Origin: Thermoplasmata archaeon
GTDB lineage: Archaea > Thermoplasmatota > Thermoplasmata > Thermoplasmatales > Thermoplasmataceae
DNA: 7,705 bases
NCBI GenBank assembly: GCA_021790415.1
Contig: JAJYDZ010000069.1
Coordinates: 1 to 7,705, forward strand
Direction: 5' to 3'
Below are positions 1 to 5,376 of the stretch, in pieces (positions within the stretch are counted from its first letter, which is position 1; each line of letters opens with the position of its first letter). The notes under the pieces are model-generated. The model saw only the letters and a list, made by a program, of their open reading frames with translations. It was not told where the DNA came from and did not search any database. A program made the translations under genes and the position numbers.

Positions 1-234
1 AATGAGTTCCTTTTTATCCTGAGGGATATCACCATAGAATAGATACCATTCCTCTTTTAATCCTGAGCTTATTCTGGTCTGGATAAGACATGACCCAAAG
101 GTGAGGTTTTGGTATTGGTCTACAGTAGTTTCGGTGTCAAAAATCAACCTGATATTAGTTTCGTGGTCTTCTTGGTATTTTCCTTTATCCTTGTGGATGT
201 TGTTGGTATAAGCTCTAACGAAAATGTCTGTCAC
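1..234 (-). CDS. DxE exonuclease-like protein or PolB N-terminus (partial, runs off left edge)
   Basis: This open frame of 78 codons continues past the left edge. It starts at a GTG (234-232) that overlaps the HNH gene stop by four bases (GTGA), and a GGTGAT ribosome binding site (238-243) lies three bases upstream. Around residues 29-51 it reads RLIFDTETTVDQYQNLTFG, with D33 and E35 matching the ExoI DxE motif of DEDD 3'-5' exonucleases. The DTETT-type core is also what opens protein-primed family B DNA polymerases such as that of phi29, although there the motif lies nearer the N-terminus. It is therefore either a stand-alone DEDD nuclease or the proofreading domain of a PolB. The second would be notable because casposons commonly carry PolB. 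The missing C-terminus decides between them. It is the last visible gene of the minus-strand operon. Confidence 0.72.
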   Translation of the reverse strand, partial: MTDIFVRAYTNNIHKDKGKYQEDHETNIRLIFDTETTVDQYQNLTFGSCLIQTRISSGLKEEWYLFYGDIPQDKKELI

Positions 235-635
235 AGTATCACCTTGAATGAAGCTGTAAGATTTTCTGCGATTAGTCTGTAAATTTCAATTTCTGTTTTT
301 AAGTATTTAAGCTCGAAAATATCAATTAGACCTCTCTCAAAAAATGTGTCAGGATTGTTGTAATCCCATAACCTCTGATTGTCTGTGAGGGTCTTGTGAC
401 ACTTAACGCAAACGGTAATGACTTCATTTCCGTATTTCTTCCCTCTAATGTGATGTACTTCCAGTTTCTTATCAGAATGACCGCAAATTTCGCAATAATT
501 TAGCTTGGGTCTGTCAGGATTCTCTTTGATATCTGTTATCCAAGCCTGAGCATCTTCAAATTCCCTATTCTCGATATCCTTAGCTTTGAACAAAGCATCA
601 AATATTTCACTGGATAGGGAAATTTGGGATATCAT
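231..635 (-). CDS. HNH endonuclease
   Basis: A 134-aa protein with a classical zinc-stabilised HNH core: CEIC (C48, C51), then LEVHHIRGKKYGN (H61, H62, N70), then CVKCH (C76, C79, H80). The paired CxxC motifs hold a structural zinc, while the HH, N and final H form the metal-dependent beta-beta-alpha nuclease site. The rest of the protein, about 45 residues before and 50 after, has no motif I recognise. Its start overlaps the stop of the upstream HTH gene by four bases (ATGA), and its own stop overlaps the next gene, so all three are probably translated together. HNH nucleases are common in casposons, plasmids and viruses of archaea; the target of this one cannot be inferred. All expected catalytic residues are present. 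Confidence 0.85.
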   Translation of the reverse strand: MISQISLSSEIFDALFKAKDIENREFEDAQAWITDIKENPDRPKLNYCEICGHSDKKLEVHHIRGKKYGNEVITVCVKCHKTLTDNQRLWDYNNPDTFFERGLIDIFELKYLKTEIEIYRLIAENLTASFKVIL

Positions 636-1306
636 ATCTTGTAAAGCTCGTAGAATTCAGGTTCTTCCAGAGCTTCCATTATCTCTATCAATTTATTAGG
701 GTCAATTTCAAAGTAATGCAAATTGCCTTTAGCATCTTTTATAGGCTTATTGAATTCCTCAAGAATATCAGTATTTCCAGTTGTAAGGAATTGCTTAACT
801 GCATTGTTGTATTTCCCAATATTAGAAGCTGTTCTAGAATCCCTTACCTCAATCCATTCTTGCTTACCATTCTCGTAAATGCTCATTACTCTTGAGATAC
901 GGTCTTGTAATTTGGCAATCCATTTCCCTTTTAGCTTTTTGAATGCATTCGTGTTTTTCACTACTGTTTTTGGTGACGTGTGCAATTCCCTAGAAGCCTT
1001 TGTTAAACTCTGACCATTTCTTTTGACCTTAGATAGGGCTTCGAGACCTCTTTCCCTTGTTGACAGCTCTCTTTTGTTTAATGATGACCATGACCTTTTG
1101 TAAATAGGTATTTCCTTCAGTTGAGAGACTGGTTTCTTACCTTTAGAAGCATGACCTCTAAGTTGTGATAAGGTAGCATTAGGAAATCTTGAATGACCTT
1201 TAATTACCCTCTTGACGTATGGCTTGGTCACGTCTTGTGATTTAAGCCAATCTTCATACGTTTTGTAATCTAGCGAGAATTTACTCTTCCGTATAGCCAT
1301 CCGCAT
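632..1306 (-). CDS. Helix-turn-helix DNA-binding protein of a mobile-element type
   Basis: A 224-aa basic protein. Residues about 82-125 form a probable helix-turn-helix; the core SLTKASRELHTSPKTVVKNT (100-119) reads like the recognition part of a sigma-like or resolvase-like HTH. The preceding segment (SQLRGHASKGKKPVSQLK) is rich in Lys/Arg. The following part contains RDSRTASNIGKYNNAVKQFL (155-174), a pattern I recall from uncharacterised HTH proteins of archaeal mobile elements, though I cannot name a family. It could be a transcription regulator or an accessory DNA-binding factor. The gene begins 26 bases inside the zinc-ribbon gene and its stop overlaps the HNH start (ATGA). Two starts are possible, ATG at 1306 (MRMAIRK) or ATG at 1300 (MAIRK), and the second is equally plausible. 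Confidence 0.75.
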   Translation of the reverse strand: MRMAIRKSKFSLDYKTYEDWLKSQDVTKPYVKRVIKGHSRFPNATLSQLRGHASKGKKPVSQLKEIPIYKRSWSSLNKRELSTRERGLEALSKVKRNGQSLTKASRELHTSPKTVVKNTNAFKKLKGKWIAKLQDRISRVMSIYENGKQEWIEVRDSRTASNIGKYNNAVKQFLTTGNTDILEEFNKPIKDAKGNLHYFEIDPNKLIEIMEALEEPEFYELYKI

Positions 1307-1448
1307 CCCTCTTTATCCATACCTTGCCACAGTGTTGGCATTTGTAAACAGACTTATTTTGCTGTGAGTTTAATAGAATAACATCAAAAGAACCGCATCG
1401 GTAACATACCAATTCGGAATTGGGCTTAGAAGATTCTTTCCATTCCAT
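1281..1448 (-). CDS. Small zinc-ribbon protein, 55 aa
   Basis: A short open frame of 55 codons. The protein begins MEWKESSKPNSELVCYRCGS and carries two CxxC knuckles, CYRC (C15, C18) and CQHC (C37, C40), separated by 18 residues. This is a standard zinc ribbon as in transcription-factor and nuclease-associated ribbons. Aromatic and hydrophobic residues after the second knuckle (GKVWIK) fit a three-stranded ribbon. The ATG at 1448 has an AAGGGA ribosome binding site about nine bases upstream, and an in-frame TGA lies just before it, so this start is well fixed. The 3' end overlaps the HTH gene by 26 bases in another frame. Its role may be nucleic-acid or protein contact within the operon; no specific function can be assigned. 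Confidence 0.82.
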   Translation of the reverse strand: MEWKESSKPNSELVCYRCGSFDVILLNSQQNKSVYKCQHCGKVWIKRDADGYTEE

Positions 1449-1491
1449 TCTTATCCATCCCTTTCAATTTCGAAGAATCATTTGCCTTCAT
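1426..1491 (-). CDS. Possible 21-aa peptide or translational-coupling ORF
   Basis: ATG at 1491 opens a 21-codon frame (MKANDSSKLKGMDKNGMERI plus F) that ends inside the zinc-ribbon gene, overlapping it by 23 bases. It starts three bases after the stop of the RHH/zinc gene and has a GAGGGA-like ribosome binding site. It may be a real micropeptide, or only a bridge that delivers ribosomes to the zinc-ribbon start. No domain is visible, and chance occurrence is possible. Confidence 0.3.
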   Translation of the reverse strand: MKANDSSKLKGMDKNGMERIF

Positions 1492-1494
1492 TTT

Positions 1495-1818
1495 CTATCC
1501 CTCTTTTTCTTCTACACATGATGTGTGGGCGTAGTTTTTGTATTTATATTTCATGTCCTTATATATCGGGTCATCATCGTTTTCCTCGATTGTCATAGGC
1601 TTTCCGCATACCGAACATGGCAAGTGAATCTGGTTTTGTTTGTCATCCAGTTCCTTTACTCTATTTTGCAGAGAATCAATCTCAGAATCGTATTTCAGAC
1701 CCTTTCTCAATAACTGTATGGCACCTTCGCTTCTGGTTTCTATCCCCTTATTTTTCTGGTAAGCGTTTATCTCGCTTTCCAAATCGGCATTAATAGACAC
1801 TGTGTATATTTTCCTCAT
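1495..1818 (-). CDS. Ribbon-helix-helix regulator with C-terminal zinc finger
   Basis: A 107-aa protein read from ATG 1818. Residues 1-42 are a ribbon-helix-helix domain: strand MRKIYTVSI, helix ADLESEINAYQKNKG, turn IETRSE, helix GAIQLLRKGLK. Residues 43-62 (DSEIDSLQNRVKELDDKQ) look like a short coiled coil. A CxxC (C68, C71) and an HxxC (H98, C101) could bind one zinc. A longer frame exists from ATG 1854, but its first 12 residues (MWCCLFLSGETK) are leader sequence, and the GGTGAG site six bases before 1818 settles the start. RHH proteins usually bind DNA as dimers at short inverted or tandem repeats, and many repress their own promoter. Here the gene is first in the left operon, directly below a duplicated operator-like leader, so autoregulation is likely. 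It may also set copy number or control the divergent cas1 operon. Confidence 0.82.
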   Translation of the reverse strand: MRKIYTVSINADLESEINAYQKNKGIETRSEGAIQLLRKGLKYDSEIDSLQNRVKELDDKQNQIHLPCSVCGKPMTIEENDDDPIYKDMKYKYKNYAHTSCVEEKEG

Positions 1819-1874
1819 TTTTGTCTCACCACTGAGGAATAAACAGCACCACAATCTGATTTCAGACTGTATTA
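1814..1874 (-). repeat. Leader/operator repeat, copy A (gene-proximal)
   Basis: About 60 bases that recur at 1919-1978 with roughly 87% identity by eye: one indel and about six substitutions, nearly all transitions. Reading toward the gene, the unit holds the palindrome TCTGAAATCAGA (1855-1866), a variable stretch, CCTCAGTGGTGAG containing the ribosome binding site, and the ATG with its next codon. The palindrome is a good candidate operator for a dimeric ribbon-helix-helix repressor. Confidence 0.75.
1825..1830 (-). promoter_or_regulatory. Ribosome binding site GGTGAG for the RHH/zinc gene
   Basis: GGTGAG on the minus strand, six bases before ATG 1818, matches the archaeal Shine-Dalgarno consensus and rules out the longer frame from 1854. 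It lies in a small inverted repeat (CTCA-GTGG-TGAG), so a weak hairpin could partly mask it. Confidence 0.65.
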
Positions 1875-1890
1875 GCCGTTGTACTCTTCA

Positions 1891-1904
1891 TATATCATAA
1901 AAAT
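1891..1904 (-). promoter_or_regulatory. Probable TATA box of the left operon
   Basis: Reading on the minus strand, ATTTTTATGATATA lies about 75-85 bases before ATG 1818. A start about 25 bases downstream would fall near 1868, at the edge of palindrome A, giving a leader of roughly 50 bases that includes the ribosome binding site. A repressor on the palindrome would then cover the transcription start. Confidence 0.4.
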
Positions 1905-1918
1905 AACTATTATTTACT

Positions 1919-1978
1919 CTCATTTTGTCTCACCACTGAGGAATATACGGTATCGCAACCTGATTTCAGACTATTTTA
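1919..1978 (-). repeat. Leader/operator repeat, copy B (gene-distal)
   Basis: Second copy of the unit at 1814-1874, in the same orientation and offset by 104-105 bases. It keeps the CTGATTTCAG palindrome (1960-1969), the CTCACC ribosome-binding complement and an ATG, but that ATG opens only an 11-residue frame (MRVNNSYFYDI). It is either the remains of a duplicated gene start or a second operator. The 104-base spacing of the palindromes is close to ten helical turns, which would place both sites on one face of the DNA. Confidence 0.75.
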
Positions 1979-2141
1979 TCAGATAATTTTATTCGTAGTA
2001 CTCCCCTTAGCATCTTGAAAATATCAATATTATAAATATTAAGCTATTGAAATATTAATGGGAAAGAGGTTAATTCAAACATTAACATCTGTTGGTCTTC
2101 TTACTGTTAATTGTTAATCGGGGTAATTCTCTGTAAAAAGA

Positions 2142-2189
2142 CCGTTATACATACTGTTATACACACTGTTACACAGAGTGTTAATAGTT
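2142..2189 (+). repeat. Four tandem 12-bp units (iteron-like)
   Basis: Consecutive 12-mers read CCGTTATACATA, CTGTTATACACA, CTGTTACACAGA and GTGTTAATAGTT. The GTTA core keeps exact 12-bp phasing through four units, with decay in the last. Regular short tandem units like this are typical of binding arrays for replication initiators or RHH-family partition and repressor proteins. Confidence 0.75.
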
Positions 2190-2457
2190 AATTGATGTTC
2201 TACAGAATTTGAAAAATGGCTATTAATCCGTTAATCAATTAATCCATAAATTAATGACAAAGAGAAGGGTAATGAATCAGACCGTTAATCAGGTTAATTC
2301 TATTAATCCAGAGGGGCATTAACCTTAAGGAATCTAGTTTTTCTAGCAAAGATTTAGACTTGCAAAGAGAGAAATTAATTAATGATGTGGAATAACAAAG
2401 GAAAATACTAGCGAAATGAGTATTAATATTAAGAAGGATGGCATTAATACTTAACGT

Positions 2458-2487
2458 CCGTTAATCTCGTTACCGTTAATCGTTAAG
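2458..2487 (+). repeat. CGTTA cluster next to the cas1-operon TATA box
   Basis: Thirty bases contain CGTTA four times (2459, 2468, 2474, 2481) and CCGTTAATC twice, 15 bases apart. The cluster ends just before the TATA box at 2493, in the usual position of an archaeal activator or repressor site. The small RHH protein encoded at 2521 is an obvious candidate ligand. Confidence 0.6.
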
Positions 2488-2492
2488 AAATG

Positions 2493-2500
2493 TTTTTATA
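2493..2500 (+). promoter_or_regulatory. TATA box of the rhh-cas1 operon
   Basis: TTTTTATA, preceded by the purine-rich AAGAAATG that can serve as a BRE element, lies 28 bases before ATG 2521. That spacing puts the transcript start at or next to the start codon, and no ribosome binding site is seen, so the first gene is probably leaderless. Confidence 0.65.
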
Positions 2501-2520
2501 CATATCTATAGTGTTTACTT

Positions 2521-2649
2521 ATGATTAGATTGAACATTCTCCTAGATGAGGACACACACAAGAAATTTAAAGCCAAGTGTGCCTTGGACGGCATCACAAT
2601 GACTGATTTTCTCCAAAATAAGATAAAAGAATACGTGAGGAAAAAATGA
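2521..2649 (+). CDS. Small ribbon-helix-helix protein, 42 aa
   Basis: A 42-aa open frame directly ahead of cas1. It has the compact RHH layout: strand MIRLNILLDE, helix DTHKKFKAKCALDG, turn ITMTD, helix FLQNKIKEYVRKK. The alternating polar and hydrophobic strand (R3, N5 facing DNA) and the TxTDFL turn resemble CopG/Arc-type and ParG-like DNA-binding proteins. The stop overlaps the cas1 start by four bases (ATGA), and the cas1 ribosome binding site (GTGAGG, 2635-2640) lies inside this gene. The transcript is probably leaderless. It is best read as the operon autorepressor binding the CGTTA repeats upstream. A role in partition or in guiding the integrase to DNA is a further possibility not shown by the sequence. 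Confidence 0.82.
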   Translation: MIRLNILLDEDTHKKFKAKCALDGITMTDFLQNKIKEYVRKK

Positions 2650-3827
2650 ACCCATTGCTAATCTCTGGTTATGGCATCAGTATTACAGTGAATAGAGCTT
2701 GTCTAACAATCACCAATGCACACAGTGAGACAGAGAATTATGAATTCAGACCTCACAAGATACCTTACGATTCCGTTATATTAGACGGTCATTACGGTTC
2801 CATTTCCTTGGAAGCGTTATACTGGTTATCGAAACATGATGTTTCAATATCACTGATAAACTGGAATGGAAATATGCTCTATACAGCAATGCCAAAGGAA
2901 ACGAATAATGCTGAATTGAAGATAAAACAGTACGAGCATTATCTAGATAGTAAAAAGCGATTGTTCATAGCAAATCAGATAGTGAAACAAAAGGTCAAAT
3001 CGTCTATAGTATTGTTAAAACAGCTTTCGAACTTCTACGACATCGATTTCAAAACGATTGATAGGGAAACAGAAAGATACGATTCCGTTTCGATAAGCGA
3101 TACGATGATGTATGAAGGCAGAATAGCATCTGCTTACTGGTCTTGTCTATCGAGAATATTCAATGATTTAGCCCCAGATTTCCGTTTCGAAACGAGGAAA
3201 AACCTTTCGTACTCTTGGAATACGAATGCTTCCGATGAGATAAACGCCCTTTTGAACTATGGGTACGCCATTTTAGAATCGATGATAAGAAGGACGATAA
3301 ATTCGATAGGTCTTGACCCTTCCATAGGTTATTTGCATGAAATAGCACATTCTAAGCATCCTCTTGTCTATGATTTGCAAGAGCTGTTTCGTTATGTCGT
3401 AGACCATTCAGTTATCGAACTACTGGAAACGAAGCTAAAGAAAAGCGATTTTATCGTAACGGAGAATTACCACATTCGTTTGAGACCTAAAACGGCAAAG
3501 CTTCTTATTGAGAAAATCAAGTACAATTTCAACAAACGGTATCAATTCAAAAGCAAACAATATACCTTAGATAACATCCTCTATGAGAACGTCAGGACTC
3601 TGAGCAATTACATCTCTGGAAAATCAAAGGTATTGGATTTCAACATACCTGAAATGAGGATTGAAAGGGTAGACAATAAAGAGGTAAGGTCAAGGATAGT
3701 GTCGATAGACCCTCAAAAGAGGAAAGAGTTAGGAATAAACAAATCTACCCTCTGGTATCAACAAAAGAAGATTAAAGAGGGGAAAGAGATTAAAGTTTAT
3801 AAGAAGACAATAGTGAAGATTGAATGA
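2646..3827 (+). CDS. cas1: Solo Cas1 integrase (casposase-like)
   Basis: A 393-aa Cas1-family integrase. The N-terminal beta domain opens with LISGYGISITVNRACLTI. The catalytic helical domain has the expected metal-binding residues: E157 in MMYEGRIASAYW, H231 in DPSIGYLHEIAH, and D243 (with E246) in LVYDLQELFR. The tail, residues 350-388 (from RIVSIDP through LGINKSTLWYQQ to KVYKK), looks like a C-terminal helix-turn-helix extension, as in casposases and some archaeal Cas1 proteins. Cas1 normally joins spacers into CRISPR arrays with Cas2, but no cas2, cas4, effector gene or repeat array is visible. With an RHH gene before it, an unknown gene after it (ATGA overlaps on both sides) and HNH and exonuclease genes nearby, an integrase of a casposon or other Cas1-solo element is the best reading. 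The ribosome binding site is GTGAGG, five bases upstream. Confidence 0.93.
   Translation: MNPLLISGYGISITVNRACLTITNAHSETENYEFRPHKIPYDSVILDGHYGSISLEALYWLSKHDVSISLINWNGNMLYTAMPKETNNAELKIKQYEHYLDSKKRLFIANQIVKQKVKSSIVLLKQLSNFYDIDFKTIDRETERYDSVSISDTMMYEGRIASAYWSCLSRIFNDLAPDFRFETRKNLSYSWNTNASDEINALLNYGYAILESMIRRTINSIGLDPSIGYLHEIAHSKHPLVYDLQELFRYVVDHSVIELLETKLKKSDFIVTENYHIRLRPKTAKLLIEKIKYNFNKRYQFKSKQYTLDNILYENVRTLSNYISGKSKVLDFNIPEMRIERVDNKEVRSRIVSIDPQKRKELGINKSTLWYQQKKIKEGKEIKVYKKTIVKIE
3753..3796 (+). repeat. Direct repeat in the cas1 3' end (left copy)
   Basis: Forty-four bases encoding the WYQQKKIKEGKEIKV part of the Cas1 tail are repeated at 6737-6780 with one mismatch. Weaker similarity extends over 3701-3827. 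The two copies lie 2984 bases apart in the same orientation. Confidence 0.9.
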
Positions 3828-5290
3828 CAAATCCTTCGCAATTATTGGCTCTGCCTTTTAAGAGACCTTATGAGAAGGATACAAAATTGTTTAAGTTCGC
3901 AAATCACCATTTTTATACAGACGTTCCAAATGAATTAATTATGAAAGCGTATTCTGAAATATTAGAGAAATGTGATGCTTTACCCTTAGACAAAGCTATC
4001 CAATGTGCCAAAGGTCTCATAAAGGAATTTAACGATTCAAGCATTGAAGAATTCAGAGAATTAAGCAAAAAATTAGGAACTACAATGAAACCATTTGTAA
4101 GGCTTAATGTTTACAAAAGCGAGAGCAGTAAAAAGCCGATTCTCTTTCAGTATTATCTCAATAAAAAAGCATTATTAGATTTCGTAGAGTGGTTTTCATC
4201 TTCGGATACCGTAACGCTATATGAAAAATATAACTATATACATCAAACTAAGTTTTATGGGGATGAGTTGTCTTCTGCTACTTTATTTTCATTTTTCCCC
4301 CAGAATTATGTAACTTCGAACAGTAAGATGGGAATCTTTCGAACTTCTTTCAGCACATCTATTGCTAATGACAAGGGATATACTCTTGATGTTTTAGATG
4401 GACTTCTTAGTAATATAAATAGACAAAAGACAAAAATCAAAAAAGTCTACTCAACGTCTGCTACCTTGAGGTTCATTCCCGAAATTATATCTGGGATATA
4501 CACCTTAAGAAGTCTAATAGAGAACGGATATATTTCCGCTTGCTATAGAGAAATGCGTAACCTGACTGAAAGGCTCTCTTGGTTTATTCTTGACGACTAT
4601 CTCTCTGCAAATTCGTTTGGATACTGGAAAATGATGTCAAGAGAAATACCCTCAATGCTGTTGAACGTAAATCCACAATGGCGTGAAAAGAGAACAGAGC
4701 AGTTAATAGGGCGTGATGACCTAATACCAAAAGAAATTCAGCTAACTTCCAAGCTTAAATCAAAAATTGAGAAAGAACTAATTGCCAAAATGTCTATTGA
4801 GATGTATATTACGCTCTACGGTAAGCCAACTAATAGCATAATGGAAGATAAAGAAGGTAATGTCTTTATTCCTTATATCGAAAAGAATCTTATAAACAAA
4901 GGAATCAAAGAAGTTTTTGAATGCCTAAAAAATCTTAAATTCAATAACTCTACAGATGCCACCGAGGTCGAAAAATTTAAATTGTATATGGAGAGTAAAT
5001 GGGAACAATACTCATACGGCATTCCTAAGTTTCCCACCTCAAATTTCATATTTCAGTTTTTGAAAAGTGTATTCGGGGGAGATGATTGGAGAGCAGTTCG
5101 CTCAATTTGGGATAGATATAGCCTGTTCGTCCACCCTTACCTTCCAACTTTACAAATCCTTCCAAACTTTTCTATGATGGAATATAAGGTACTAAAACAC
5201 GAAATCCCAACTTTCGAGTCTGTAATTAAATTAGAAATAAATTCGCTATCTAAATATTTTCAGAAATTACGGAGAGAGTATGACAACTGA
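3824..5290 (+). CDS. Unknown 488-aa protein with HEPN-like signature, coupled to cas1
   Basis: I do not recognise this protein as a named family. It starts at an ATG overlapping the cas1 stop (ATGA), so it is probably translated along with the integrase. Helical segments dominate the C-terminal half. Residues 235-256 (GYISACYREMRNLTERLSWF) resemble the first helix of HEPN-like domains in which an Arg-rich helix is followed much later by an R-x4-6-H motif. Residues 423-441 contain RSIWDRYSLFVHPYLP, in which R431-x5-H437 fits that motif and the YSLFVHP wording resembles the 'lS-fvHp' end of such domains. If this is correct it could be an RNase-type toxin or defence effector carried as cargo. 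The alternative is an accessory factor for integration. No signal peptide, membrane helix or metal motif is seen. The HEPN assignment is inference. Confidence 0.72.
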   Translation: MTNPSQLLALPFKRPYEKDTKLFKFANHHFYTDVPNELIMKAYSEILEKCDALPLDKAIQCAKGLIKEFNDSSIEEFRELSKKLGTTMKPFVRLNVYKSESSKKPILFQYYLNKKALLDFVEWFSSSDTVTLYEKYNYIHQTKFYGDELSSATLFSFFPQNYVTSNSKMGIFRTSFSTSIANDKGYTLDVLDGLLSNINRQKTKIKKVYSTSATLRFIPEIISGIYTLRSLIENGYISACYREMRNLTERLSWFILDDYLSANSFGYWKMMSREIPSMLLNVNPQWREKRTEQLIGRDDLIPKEIQLTSKLKSKIEKELIAKMSIEMYITLYGKPTNSIMEDKEGNVFIPYIEKNLINKGIKEVFECLKNLKFNNSTDATEVEKFKLYMESKWEQYSYGIPKFPTSNFIFQFLKSVFGGDDWRAVRSIWDRYSLFVHPYLPTLQILPNFSMMEYKVLKHEIPTFESVIKLEINSLSKYFQKLRREYDN

Positions 5291-5348
5291 TGTTAAGCTA
5301 GGAATAGATTTTGAAAGGATTAAAGAACTTATATTGGAATGTTTATAA
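5280..5348 (+). CDS. 22-aa ORF, probably the truncated start of a third operon gene
   Basis: ATG at 5280 overlaps the end of the 488-aa gene by 11 bases and has a GGAGAG ribosome binding site three bases upstream, so it is placed like a coupled third gene. It stops after 22 codons (MTTDVKLGIDFERIKELILE plus CL), only 28 bases before the end of the converging nuclease gene. Its helix-like, gene-start-like sequence and abrupt end suggest the remnant of a gene cut off by rearrangement, although a genuine micropeptide cannot be excluded. Confidence 0.35.
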   Translation: MTTDVKLGIDFERIKELILECL

Positions 5349-5376
5349 AAGAGCGAACAAAGATGGCTTCCCACCC

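Larger units (their letters stand above)
2040..2490. other. AT-rich, TTAAT-motif-dense divergent region; candidate origin or operator array
   Basis: No gene is visible between 1855 and 2520. This stretch carries about twenty TTAAT/ATTAA motifs on both strands. The nonamer CCGTTAATC occurs at 2228, 2282, 2458 and 2473. GTTAATCGGGGTAATTCT (2113-2130) recurs as GTTAATCAGGTTAATTCT (2284-2301) with two changes, and AGGTTAATTC occurs at 2067 and 2291. Density and repetition far exceed ordinary spacer DNA. It sits between two divergent operons that each begin with an RHH gene, which suits an iteron-type replication origin, a partition site, or a multi-site operator. There is no direct evidence to choose among these. 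Confidence 0.6.

Noticed and set aside
1525..1713. Plus-strand 62-aa frame
   Set aside because: It lies antisense to the well-supported RHH/zinc gene, has no domain and no ribosome site.
2058..2117. 19-codon plus-strand frame beginning MGKRLIQTLT
   Set aside because: It has no ribosome site, lies in the repeat field, and reads as chance translation of TTAAT motifs.
2142..2189. Tandem units considered as a CRISPR array
   Set aside because: Units are 12 bp with no spacers, and no 24-37 bp repeat with unique spacers occurs anywhere in the window.
3160..3348. Minus-strand 62-aa frame inside cas1
   Set aside because: Shadow of the conserved catalytic region of cas1.
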